IMG/VR virus record: IMGVR_UViG_3300033143_006579
Span: 1 to 50,378 of that record
From: a virus
DNA: 50,378 nt
Reading direction: 5' to 3' (one strand)
Part shown: one piece after another, positions 24,752 through 33,222 of the stretch
Numbering within the stretch: position 1 is the first letter of the stretch
Layout of the letters: each line of letters begins with the position of its first letter
Program-made: the position numbers and the translations under genes
Notes under the pieces: model-generated
Seen by the model: only the letters and a program-made list of their open reading frames with translations
Database searches by the model: none
Told to the model about the DNA's origin: nothing

Positions 24752-27700
24752 TTGAATATTATTAATCCGAACTTCAAGATCAACGAAGATGATAGCATCT
24801 TCAAACTTAGACGTGAAGAGTATAATACCATTCTTGAAAAAGTTACAGAGATAGTACACCCTGTTGAAGATATTGGATTTACAGTCACGACTGTAGATTT
24901 GAAAGATTCAAAATTTTCATCAGGGGAATTAAGTAAAACAATAAAACAAAAACTCGTTATTAGATTACAAAAAGGAACCTCAGAAATTGATATAAGTATG
25001 ATAATCCCTGAACTCATAGATAATAACTATATTATGATTAATGGGAGGAAGAAAATACCTCTATTTCAATTATTTGATGTACCTGTTGTAACTCGTGGTG
25101 AATCAATTAAATTAAGAACTAACGTAGCCACAATTATGATATTTAAGGATAAAGAAGCACCTTTTGTCAAAGTAAGTTTTATGTCAAAGAAAGTATCGTT
25201 GGCATTACTTATGTACGCTTCATATACAATTGAAGAATTGGTCGAGAGGTTTGATTTAACTAATATTGAACCGAATGAAAACAGTTCTGATTTATATGAG
25301 TGTTTCTTATATGATTTGAAACTATATTATGATGAATCAAGGGATTATACTCAGGATAATTTTATTCTGGAGGTTGGTGGTATTTACTCCAAATATAATA
25401 AAAGATCCAAAGGAGAAGATATAGTATATGCTCTTGATTTAATTACAAAAGTAGATATTATGTCTGCCAAATTCTTTCAGACTGATAGTGTTTTAAATGA
25501 ACTTATATTTTCTCTTAATCATGATATTGATGATACACAATTTATAAACAAAAGAATTCGTTGTTTTGAATATATGATTCTTGGAAAGGTTTCTAAAGCT
25601 ATTTTCGATCTATGTGTTTCATGTAGAGTTGCTAGACAACCTAAATTCAATGTTAATTCAACACATATTCTAACAGAGTGTAATGTATCTGATATTGTTC
25701 AATTTGATTTTTCTATTAATCCTATTGAGGAACTGACTAAACTGTCACGAATAAGTTTGTTAGGTCCTGGAGGATTTAAAAGGGAAAATGTACCTAAACA
25801 TTTAAGAGATATACATCCTTCAATGTTCGGAAGAATATGCCCAGTGGATACTCCAGATAGAGATAATTGTGGTATTCTTCAAAATCTTGTTCCGAATGTA
25901 AAAGTGGATGAAAATATGAAATTTACTGATGAAATTAATGAGAGACAGCCAATTTCTATTCCTGTATCCATGATTCCATTTTTGCAAAATGATGATCAGA
26001 CAAGACTTCAAATGGCATCATCACAAATGAGACAAGCGATCATGCTTAAGAAATTTGATACCCCATTGATTAGTTCTGGATGTGAAGGATTATATACAGA
26101 TCATACTCAATTTGTAAAAAGAGCAAAACGTGGTGGAGAAGTTTTGTATGTTGGTGGAGAATATATTATAGTAGTTTATGATAATGAAGAAGCAGAAATA
26201 TTTGATATTTCACATAGAAATATTTATGTAGATAATATGGACTTTATGAATATTTATGTTACTCAAGGTGATAAATTCCATCAGGGAGATATCTTAGCGG
26301 AAAGTAATTATTGTAAAAATGGAAAAATAAATATAGGTAAAAATTTATTAACAGGTATTATGTCTCATTATGGAAACAATTACGAGGATGGGATTATCAT
26401 ATCAAAACGATTAGTAGACGAAGGAATATTTACTTCAGTGCATAATAAAGATTTATCATTTATATTACCACCTAGTAAAGTTCTACTTCCTTTACCAACT
26501 GAAAATGGAGAATATGCCCCCTTACCTAAAAGGCTTGAGAGAGTTAAAACTGGGGACCCTTATGCCATTATTAAAGAAATGAATTCTTATGATTTCAATT
26601 TAATCTTTGGTGAAGAAATAACTCTAAAAGCAACTCATGATTTTATTATAAGCGATGTTAAAATATATCCTAATGATTGGAATGATGATATTCCGGAGTA
26701 TCAAGAATGGGTTGAAGCTCAAATTGAAAAACAGCAATCTGAGGAAAAAGCATTTCAGAAAATTATAACTGATGCAATACCAAAAGAAGCTGCTGAAAAA
26801 TTCATTACGGATAATTCTTTAAATAAATTTTCATATATAGGTAAGTTCAAGAATAAGGGAGAACGAATCAATGGTATGAGAATTGAATTATCTGGAGTAT
26901 ATTTTAGAAATATTAAAGTTGGAGATAAAATAGCAAATAGACATGGTAATAAGGGTGTTATATCAAGAATTATAGAACATGATAAAATGCCAAAAATTGA
27001 AGATGGTCGAAATGTTGATATTTGTATTAATCCTCTTGGTATTATTTCTCGTATGAATATTGGTCAGTTGTTTGAACTTCATCTTGCCGAATCATTTTGT
27101 AATTTGAAAAAGATGTTGAAAGATATGGTAGATGAAAAAATTGATCAAGCTCATATTAAAGCAATTTTTATGGAGTATATTAATGTTGTTGACAATACTA
27201 GAGATGGATGGTATACACAACAAGCATCTGAAAACTTACCAGAAAAAATTGATAAAGAATTTATCAATAATATGACTCTTATTCAAGCTCCTTTTGAATC
27301 AGTAACATTTGATCAGTTGAAAAAAGCGCTTGATTTTACACAAACTAAATTTAAACAGAAAGTTTATGATCCTCTATCCAAAACAAATATTGTTAAAGAT
27401 GTTGCAGTAGGGAAAATTTATTTCTTTAGAATGGTACATATCGCTGATGAAAAGATAGCAGCAAGAGGTATAGGAGCGTACTCACGACGCACATTACAAC
27501 CCCTAGGAGGGCGTAAAAATAAAGGGGGCCAAAGGTGTGGAGAAATGGAAACAGCGTGCTTAATCGGTCATGATGCGCCGGAGAATCTCTTTGAATTCTT
27601 TACAACAAAGTCTGATTGTATTGATCTAAAGAATAAATATATAAAGAAATACGTAGATACAGATTTAATTGAAATTCCAGAAGATGAAGATGAAAAACCA

Positions 27701-27757
27701 GAATCAAATAAATTACTAGATGCTTATTTTAAAGTTGTAGGTGTCGATATAGACTAA
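24752..27757 (+). CDS. DNA-directed RNA polymerase beta subunit (bacterial type)
   Basis: The 1001-residue product has HLRDIHPSMFGRICPVDTPD, the hallmark block of bacterial beta. It continues with GKNLLTGIMSHYGNNYEDGI, KVGDKIANRHGNKGV and, near the end, IAARGIGAYSRRTLQPLGGR with GGQRCGEME. The core active-site residues therefore look intact. It starts at TTG 24752 with a strong AGGAGGA ribosome site; no ATG lies nearby in frame. Order is beta' then beta, the reverse of the usual bacterial rpoB-rpoC arrangement. It is shorter than bacterial beta (about 1340), as expected for a stripped phage version. Confidence 0.96.
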   Translation: MNIINPNFKINEDDSIFKLRREEYNTILEKVTEIVHPVEDIGFTVTTVDLKDSKFSSGELSKTIKQKLVIRLQKGTSEIDISMIIPELIDNNYIMINGRKKIPLFQLFDVPVVTRGESIKLRTNVATIMIFKDKEAPFVKVSFMSKKVSLALLMYASYTIEELVERFDLTNIEPNENSSDLYECFLYDLKLYYDESRDYTQDNFILEVGGIYSKYNKRSKGEDIVYALDLITKVDIMSAKFFQTDSVLNELIFSLNHDIDDTQFINKRIRCFEYMILGKVSKAIFDLCVSCRVARQPKFNVNSTHILTECNVSDIVQFDFSINPIEELTKLSRISLLGPGGFKRENVPKHLRDIHPSMFGRICPVDTPDRDNCGILQNLVPNVKVDENMKFTDEINERQPISIPVSMIPFLQNDDQTRLQMASSQMRQAIMLKKFDTPLISSGCEGLYTDHTQFVKRAKRGGEVLYVGGEYIIVVYDNEEAEIFDISHRNIYVDNMDFMNIYVTQGDKFHQGDILAESNYCKNGKINIGKNLLTGIMSHYGNNYEDGIIISKRLVDEGIFTSVHNKDLSFILPPSKVLLPLPTENGEYAPLPKRLERVKTGDPYAIIKEMNSYDFNLIFGEEITLKATHDFIISDVKIYPNDWNDDIPEYQEWVEAQIEKQQSEEKAFQKIITDAIPKEAAEKFITDNSLNKFSYIGKFKNKGERINGMRIELSGVYFRNIKVGDKIANRHGNKGVISRIIEHDKMPKIEDGRNVDICINPLGIISRMNIGQLFELHLAESFCNLKKMLKDMVDEKIDQAHIKAIFMEYINVVDNTRDGWYTQQASENLPEKIDKEFINNMTLIQAPFESVTFDQLKKALDFTQTKFKQKVYDPLSKTNIVKDVAVGKIYFFRMVHIADEKIAARGIGAYSRRTLQPLGGRKNKGGQRCGEMETACLIGHDAPENLFEFFTTKSDCIDLKNKYIKKYVDTDLIEIPEDEDEKPESNKLLDAYFKVVGVDID

Positions 27758-27768
27758 GGAGATAAATA

Positions 27769-28185
27769 ATGTATACACTAGTTATAATAGTATTAAGTGT
27801 ACTGTTTACGATAGGATGGGGAGTTATTGGATGGGATATTTGTGAAAAAAGTATAGAAAAATTAGATAAGTCACGAACACCATTAACAGTTTTTATAATG
27901 TTATTTTTAGGACCAGGTTGTTGGGTGGCATTATGTGGTGATATTTCTTATTATATATTCGTCCGATGTAGCTCATCATTAAGCTTAATATCATTAAAAT
28001 TAAAACATATTTTAATTAGGCAAACAATAGTATTAGAAGAAGGTCAAGTGAAGTGTCCTTGTTGTAAAGGTTCTGGCCAACAAATTAATTTTGATTCTTA
28101 TGAGAAAAAATGGAAAGATTATCCATGTGAAAAATGTAAAGGGAAGAAATTACTTGATTGGATAGAAAACGCGAGAGGAGTTTAA
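27769..28185 (+). CDS. Membrane-anchored protein with DnaJ-type zinc-finger tail
   Basis: The 138-residue product has two hydrophobic helices (about residues 2-22, and 42-62 with FIMLFLGPGCWVALCG) followed by CPCCKGSG and CEKCKGKK, two CxxCxGx(G/K) repeats as in the DnaJ zinc-binding domain. It ends LLDWIENARGV. The same ending type (LDWIxNxxGV after CxxC...CxGxGK) recurs in the protein at 30005, so the two share a module. Function unknown; membrane anchoring suggests action at the cell envelope. Confidence 0.75.
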   Translation: MYTLVIIVLSVLFTIGWGVIGWDICEKSIEKLDKSRTPLTVFIMLFLGPGCWVALCGDISYYIFVRCSSSLSLISLKLKHILIRQTIVLEEGQVKCPCCKGSGQQINFDSYEKKWKDYPCEKCKGKKLLDWIENARGV

Positions 28186-28187
28186 AA

Positions 28188-28445
28188 ATGAATAACAAAT
28201 TTTGTCCTGTATGTGGAGCAGAAATTATATTTGAATATATTACACAAGTTAGAACATTTAAAATTGATGCAGGTACAATCGTTCGAGATGATGCTTGGCA
28301 AGGGAGTCCTTGGGATGATCCGCTTTTACAATTTAGATGTGAGGATGATCCATCTCATGATTTAGGTGATAGTGATGAATTATGCGAATGGAAAGATTCT
28401 GTTGAAATGGGTTATTTTCGTATGAGAGATGAAGGGAGATTATAA
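28188..28445 (+). CDS. Small zinc-ribbon-like protein
   Basis: The 85-residue product begins MNNKFCPVCGAEIIFEY, a CxxC zinc knuckle, with one more Cys (FRC) later and an acidic C-terminal half. ATG 28188 has GAGAGGAG upstream, directly after the stop of the membrane protein; longer in-frame starts would lie inside that gene. No specific family recognised. Confidence 0.65.
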   Translation: MNNKFCPVCGAEIIFEYITQVRTFKIDAGTIVRDDAWQGSPWDDPLLQFRCEDDPSHDLGDSDELCEWKDSVEMGYFRMRDEGRL

Positions 28446-28446
28446 G

Positions 28447-29304
28447 TTGACATTACCTGATATACAGCAAACGGAACCTATGATTAAACTTCCGATTGCT
28501 CAAGTTGGAGTTGAAAATGTTGAAGTTCCTTTCTTACTAGAATTGAAATCAGGAGGGTTCCGGCAGATCGTTGCTAACGTATCTATCAGAACAAACCTTA
28601 ATTCAAATGAGAAAGGAATTTCAATGTCAAGATTATTATTAACATTGAAACCTTATTTAGATGTTCCTTTAAAAAGAACTTTGATTCAAACAATTCTTAA
28701 TGACTTGGTTATGAATGTTGAAACCACAAAAGCATTTATAAGATTTGACTTTAAATTACCTCTTACAAGACATTCGCCTATTTCTGATAATTCATTTGTA
28801 CTTTTTTATAAGTGTAGATTTGAAGGTCAATTTTCTATTGAAAATCAAAACCATGCTGATGAATTTGATTTCTTTCAAGGGGTTAAGATTCAATATGCTT
28901 CATATTGTCCATGTTCAGCTGGACTTTGTGAACATCTTGCTAGGCAAAATAAACAAGGATTTCCTCATGCTCAAAGATCTTTTACTGATATTTTAGTACG
29001 GGTTCAGAAGGATAAATATGTATGGCTTGAAGATATTATTCATTCAGTTGAAGGGGTTTTACCGACCCTGCCTTATCCTGTTATTAAGAGAATTGATGAA
29101 CAGGAGATTGCTAGAATTGCAGGATCAAATCCTATGTTTGTAGAAGATGCAATAAGAGCAATCTCACAAACATTATATTCAAATGATGACTTAGCAGACT
29201 GGATTGTTAAATGTAGTCATGAAGAATCAATCCATACATCTGAAGCAATAGCTATAAATTGGAAAGGAGTTCCATACGGGTTTAATGGAAATTACTACTT
29301 ATGA
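28447..29304 (+). CDS. folE2: GTP cyclohydrolase I, type IB (FolE2-like); TTG start
   Basis: The start LPDIQQ and VGVENVEVPF match the N-terminus of FolE2, and SYCPCSAGLCEHLARQNKQG followed by FPHAQRS gives its zinc-site Cys and the HxQRS block. FolE2 makes dihydroneopterin triphosphate from GTP, the precursor both of folate and, through QueD, of 7-deazaguanine. The gene lies about 22 kb from the QueD-like gene. I chose TTG 28447 (AAGGGAG upstream, right after the previous stop) because FolE2 proteins start at xLPDxQ; an ATG at 28429 would add six residues. Its end overlaps the TIM-barrel gene by ATGA. Confidence 0.85.
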   Translation: MTLPDIQQTEPMIKLPIAQVGVENVEVPFLLELKSGGFRQIVANVSIRTNLNSNEKGISMSRLLLTLKPYLDVPLKRTLIQTILNDLVMNVETTKAFIRFDFKLPLTRHSPISDNSFVLFYKCRFEGQFSIENQNHADEFDFFQGVKIQYASYCPCSAGLCEHLARQNKQGFPHAQRSFTDILVRVQKDKYVWLEDIIHSVEGVLPTLPYPVIKRIDEQEIARIAGSNPMFVEDAIRAISQTLYSNDDLADWIVKCSHEESIHTSEAIAINWKGVPYGFNGNYYL

Positions 29305-30008
29305 TACGACCGTCAATATCGTTCAGCATTCATGATGATGAATCACTAAAAAAATTAAGGAAAATAAATTTACCTATTCAGTTAGGATTGTTTCAATTTA
29401 ATATTTATAAGAACTTAAAAGACAAGTTACTTATAATTCTTGATAAAAATCAAATAGAAATTAATATTGTACATTTACCTATTGATATTTTAAGACATAA
29501 CTATAAACAAATTATGGATTTAATTGAGGTATTTTACCTTGGGTTTGGCTGTGAAAAATTTGTAATCCATCCGAATAAAGGAATACATGAATTTGTACAA
29601 TATTTTGTTGATATGGAAGCTCCGATGAAATTATGTGTCGAAAATTTTCAATGGAGAAGAAAGAAACCTTTGAGAAGTCCTTTGGAAATAGATTATATGT
29701 GTCATTCATATATAAATGAAAAAATTAGAATGACATTTGATACATCACACGCTGAACATATATGGTTTGATCATAAAATTATGAGTTTTATAATTAACTC
29801 TATAAGTATTATACATTTATCAAATAGAATAGGTAAGCAACAACATATGCCATTCAATATTCAGAATGGTGATTTGAATTTAATAAAATTTGTAAAACAA
29901 CTTAAAAGACAATATAAATGGTCGGGCGATATTGTACTTGAATATATGGGAGATTATAGTTATAAACTAACTCCTAACTATTACTACTTACAGGAATTAA
30001 TAAAATGA
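29301..30008 (+). CDS. Xylose-isomerase-like TIM-barrel protein
   Basis: The 235-residue product has a string of strand-ending metal-ligand motifs typical of the AP endonuclease 2/sugar isomerase fold: IVHLP, FVIHPNKG, CVENF, FDTSHAEH, IIHLSN, NGDLNLIKFV and VLEYMG. The His/Glu/Asp residues are retained in order, so it is probably an active metal-dependent enzyme. The substrate is unknown. It is translationally coupled to FolE2 (ATGA overlap), which may hint at pterin, nucleotide or sugar chemistry, but an AP-endonuclease-like DNA repair role is also possible. Confidence 0.75.
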   Translation: MIRPSISFSIHDDESLKKLRKINLPIQLGLFQFNIYKNLKDKLLIILDKNQIEINIVHLPIDILRHNYKQIMDLIEVFYLGFGCEKFVIHPNKGIHEFVQYFVDMEAPMKLCVENFQWRRKKPLRSPLEIDYMCHSYINEKIRMTFDTSHAEHIWFDHKIMSFIINSISIIHLSNRIGKQQHMPFNIQNGDLNLIKFVKQLKRQYKWSGDIVLEYMGDYSYKLTPNYYYLQELIK

Positions 30009-30544
30009 TACAAGTTGAGAGAAAATTAAATGAACATGAAATGATATGTAGTCATTGTAATGGAATTGGATGTACTCATTGTTGTGGGCAAGGAAAATTA
30101 GATTGGATTCAAAATGTAGCAGGTGTAGGGCCTATTAGACAAATAGGACTTACATATGGAATGGTGTATAACAAACAATTTGAATCTGTTTATAATTCTA
30201 AAAAAATAATAAAAAATAGAATAGGAGATATAATAAAATTTGATGTAACAAAAGAGTATTTTGATAAGGTTATAAGAAAATATGTTCGGGGTACAAATTT
30301 TCAAGTTCCTGCTTACTCAAGAGGAGAATATGCTGTAATCATTTCAATTTATCGTTGGTTAAAATATAAATATTTAAAATTTAATGATTATGGTAGAATA
30401 ATACAAATGTTAACTGGATCAAAAAAAGGACATATAAGAAGATATTATATAACCTATCCATGGGTTACAATAACTAAAAAAAATAAGATGTATAATCAAT
30501 TAAAACTAGATGTTGATAAACTTAAATTGAGGATAACAATATGA
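30005..30544 (+). CDS. Zinc-finger protein of the CxxC...LDWI type
   Basis: The 179-residue product carries CSHCNGIGCTHCCGQG then KLDWIQNVAGVGPI at its N-terminus, a compact CxxCxGxG zinc finger like that in the membrane protein at 27769. The remainder is basic and aromatic (KYKYLKFNDYGR), possibly nucleic-acid or structural-protein binding. It overlaps both neighbours by ATGA. Similar GxLDWIxN motifs occur in other phage proteins as I remember them; the function is unknown. Confidence 0.65.
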   Translation: MIQVERKLNEHEMICSHCNGIGCTHCCGQGKLDWIQNVAGVGPIRQIGLTYGMVYNKQFESVYNSKKIIKNRIGDIIKFDVTKEYFDKVIRKYVRGTNFQVPAYSRGEYAVIISIYRWLKYKYLKFNDYGRIIQMLTGSKKGHIRRYYITYPWVTITKKNKMYNQLKLDVDKLKLRITI

Positions 30545-31272
30545 CTGATGAGAATAAAAAAGATGAGGAACCAGGTGTTTTAGATCCTAATAATCCTCTT
30601 CTAAAAGAATTTAGAGAAAAAGCGCCTGGTAGTTATAAACATGCTCAATCGGTTTCATCTATTGTAGAAAATGTAGCTGCTGCAATCGACTTAGAACCTA
30701 ATCCTCTTAAAATAGCTGCTATGTATCACGATATTGGAAAGATGTGGGCTCCAAATATTTATTCTGAAAACCAACCAAAAGATTCTAATATACATGATGG
30801 ACTTGAACCAGAATTAAGCTATCATTTAATAACACGTCATGTATCTGATTCAGTAACAATTATGGTTGCTAATAATTTTGATATTGAAATTATTAATATC
30901 GTTGCTCAGCATCATGGAAAAACTGTTTTAAAATCAATATTTGAAAAGGATAAACATAAAAAAAAATCTAAAAACATATATAGATATAGAACTGAAAAAC
31001 CAAAAACTATAGAAGCTTTAATTATTATGTTATGTGATACATTAGAAGCTACATCAAGATCAGTTTATGCACAACAGAATTTAGATATTGAACCAGCAGA
31101 TTTAGTTTCAAATAGGTTCAATGACTTAATGTTGGATGGGCAATTTGATGATGTTGAAATTAAATTAGGAAATATAAGTAAAATTCAGAAAACTTTAATA
31201 ACTGACATATCCGCAATGTTTCATAAACGTATTGAATATGAAGAGGATAAGGAGATAAGTGGAGATGAGTAG
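30541..31272 (+). CDS. HD-domain phosphohydrolase, PgpH/c-di-AMP phosphodiesterase-like
   Basis: The 243-residue product carries the ligands His34, His63-Asp64 (MYHDIGKMWAP), His100 (TRHVSD), His124/His125 (AQHHGKT) and Asp166 (IMLCDTLEATSRSV). YRYRTEKPKTIEALIIM and LMLDGQFDD followed by HKRIEY match the C-terminal HD domain of PgpH-type proteins, which hydrolyse cyclic di-AMP, but the 7TM and extracellular parts are absent. All metal ligands look intact. It may therefore act as a soluble cyclic-dinucleotide phosphodiesterase. An anti-signalling role against host defence or osmotic control is inference. It lies in an operon with unknown genes. Confidence 0.85.
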   Translation: MTDENKKDEEPGVLDPNNPLLKEFREKAPGSYKHAQSVSSIVENVAAAIDLEPNPLKIAAMYHDIGKMWAPNIYSENQPKDSNIHDGLEPELSYHLITRHVSDSVTIMVANNFDIEIINIVAQHHGKTVLKSIFEKDKHKKKSKNIYRYRTEKPKTIEALIIMLCDTLEATSRSVYAQQNLDIEPADLVSNRFNDLMLDGQFDDVEIKLGNISKIQKTLITDISAMFHKRIEYEEDKEISGDE

Positions 31273-31978
31273 AACTTTAATTATTGAAGTTAACGGAAGT
31301 ATTTCTATTAAGGAGTGGGTGTATGACGAAGAGAAGGAAAAAGGGGAATATGAAATAGCCGAATTGTTTCCCTCTGATGTTAATATTCTTGGATTTCTTC
31401 AGTATTCTATAGACTTGGAAGAAGGATTTACACTTAGAGATTATTTTAAGTTAATATTAAATTTCACTGAACTTCAAAATCTAGATGGATATTTTAAGGA
31501 TTTTATTGAAGAATATAATAAATGCCCAGATGAAGGATGTTTTGAAGATAACATGCCTACTATTCAAATATCACGTCTTGTTCAAATCACTAAATGGAAT
31601 GATAAAGACAAGATGAAAGATAGTATAGAAATATATGTTCAAGTTGATGGGAGCACTACAGAAGAAAATGGAATTCCTTGGAGTTTTGGATTTTCACATC
31701 TTGATAAATTACTAGATACTCCTATTATTTTGAAGGATACTACTTTTTATATAGATGATTATAATATGTCTGTTCAAGAGAGGACAGAACAAGGATTCCA
31801 AACATATAAAACTGATTATACATTATGGGAATTTATATCTTCTATTATATATGAATTATCATGGTACGGAAACCCAATTCAACGGGATACTAAAGGTGAA
31901 GAACTTAACCAAATTACAAAAGATATTAAGGAGGGGAAGTGTGAGTTGATTCCTATGGAGGAAATTTTTAATGACTAA
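31265..31978 (+). CDS. Unrecognised 237-residue acidic protein
   Basis: Acidic, beta-rich protein with IPWSFGFSHLDKLLD and ending CELIPMEEIFND. ATG 31265 is preferred over GTG 31259 because AAGGAG stands about 8 nt upstream. It overlaps the HD gene by 8 nt and the next gene by 8 nt. No family recognised. Confidence 0.65.
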   Translation: MSRTLIIEVNGSISIKEWVYDEEKEKGEYEIAELFPSDVNILGFLQYSIDLEEGFTLRDYFKLILNFTELQNLDGYFKDFIEEYNKCPDEGCFEDNMPTIQISRLVQITKWNDKDKMKDSIEIYVQVDGSTTEENGIPWSFGFSHLDKLLDTPIILKDTTFYIDDYNMSVQERTEQGFQTYKTDYTLWEFISSIIYELSWYGNPIQRDTKGEELNQITKDIKEGKCELIPMEEIFND

Positions 31979-32306
31979 AAATGAAGTAATTCAGTTGTAC
32001 TTGAAAGAAAGAAAACATGAAGAGAAAAATTTTGGTAAATACAAAACCAATTTAAATTTAAATCTCGCAAGTTTTCTTGTATTTTTAAAGAGTTATACTG
32101 ATAAAGCAAGCAAAGAGTATACTAACAAATGGGATGGAGAACTACCAAGTTGGTTAGTAGAATGTGCCGAATTTAATGCACATGGGGTAGCCCCCGTAAA
32201 CACTTATGAATGTTTAATTGAAATAATGACCCTAGCAGGAGCTGCATTAGAGACATATGCAGAAATTGATATCCATGAATGGAGAAAACAAAACAAGGAG
32301 AAGTAA
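31971..32306 (+). CDS. Unrecognised 111-residue protein
   Basis: Helical protein (LYLKERKHEEKNFGKYKTNL...) with WDGELPSWLVECAEF and a C-terminal helix. Good GGAGG-type site (GAGGAAATTTTTA) before ATG. Stops 1 nt before the next gene. Unknown. Confidence 0.65.
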   Translation: MTKNEVIQLYLKERKHEEKNFGKYKTNLNLNLASFLVFLKSYTDKASKEYTNKWDGELPSWLVECAEFNAHGVAPVNTYECLIEIMTLAGAALETYAEIDIHEWRKQNKEK

Positions 32307-32307
32307 A

Positions 32308-33129
32308 ATGAGTGAAACTGTAACAGCAACTGAAACTGTAGAAAGTGAAAATTTGTCCGAGATGGTAAGAAACGAAGACCCCGTAATCCCAGTAGCAGTT
32401 GAGGATCTTGATTTTGGGGATGCTGTATCTGAACCAGAGGCAGCAGAAGAAGTTGTAACTGGAGCTGAAGTAATTGACATGGTAAATACAGAAGAATCAG
32501 ATGCGGGGATTATGATTGCTACTGCATCTTTACGTGATTGGATTTCTGAAAATGCAGTACATTTTGAAAACATTGGACTTTTAACACTTCGGTCTGATGG
32601 AGTAGATCCAAATGAGGATGTTGTTTTGAAATGTACCCATTCTGAAGGTGGAGATTATGAAGATAATCCAAAGATGAAACTAAGACTTATTGAATATGCA
32701 AATGAACGCCCAGTATTGAACATTCCCGGTCAGAGCATGGAAGTATTTAATACAGGGTTTCAGATTGTTTATGATTATAGTGATCAGATTTCAATCAAAG
32801 CATATGGTGTTAAGACCGGTCTGATTATTGTATTCTGTAGTAAGGTAGCGGATCAGTTGATTCCATTTGCAACCCAGCGGTTGAAGAAAAAAGATGATTC
32901 TATTGCTCTTATTGAAAATGAAAATGCAGCAGGAATTCCTGAACAACTAGCTGCTGCTGTGGATATTGAAGAAGTTCAGATTCTTTATAAACAGATCAGT
33001 AAATATATAGATGATCTTGGTGAAACTAAAGGTGATATTGTTACATGGTTGATTGATCGTCAGGCAGATGTAACAGATGTGAATCATCTTCTCCAGATTG
33101 ATAATGTAATTATGAAAACCTTACAGTAA
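32308..33129 (+). CDS. Acidic 273-residue protein, possibly abundant
   Basis: The N-terminal 60 residues are Glu/Thr/Val-rich and probably disordered (MSETVTATETVESENLSE). A folded domain follows with LRLIEYANERPVLNIPG and later VKTGLIIVFCS, then a helical C-terminus. Codons are richer in G and C than those of neighbours, compatible with high expression. ATG 32308 has AAGGAG upstream. It ends just before a structured intergenic element (33141-33203). I do not recognise the family; a structural or DNA-associated role is possible but not shown. Confidence 0.65.
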   Translation: MSETVTATETVESENLSEMVRNEDPVIPVAVEDLDFGDAVSEPEAAEEVVTGAEVIDMVNTEESDAGIMIATASLRDWISENAVHFENIGLLTLRSDGVDPNEDVVLKCTHSEGGDYEDNPKMKLRLIEYANERPVLNIPGQSMEVFNTGFQIVYDYSDQISIKAYGVKTGLIIVFCSKVADQLIPFATQRLKKKDDSIALIENENAAGIPEQLAAAVDIEEVQILYKQISKYIDDLGETKGDIVTWLIDRQADVTDVNHLLQIDNVIMKTLQ

Positions 33130-33140
33130 GTTTGTACAAA

Positions 33141-33203
33141 TGCGACTATCCCGCATCCTAGAGCTCTGTGGATGGAATTCTGTGATAGAATTCAACTCTA
33201 GGA
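33141..33203 (+). ncRNA. Structured intergenic element with two hairpin domains
   Basis: TCCTAGAG (33156-33163) pairs with CTCTAGGA (33196-33203). Nested inside are GAATTC (33175-33180) and GAATTC (33188-33193) around a 7-nt loop, and upstream TGCG/CGCA (33141-33144 with 33152-33155) makes a small hairpin. The element lies between two + strand genes with no T-run after it, so it is not a simple terminator. It may be an RNA processing site, a leader structure for the next gene or a small RNA. No known riboswitch class recognised. Confidence 0.55.
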
Positions 33204-33222
33204 ACACCCAAAGGAAACCGAA

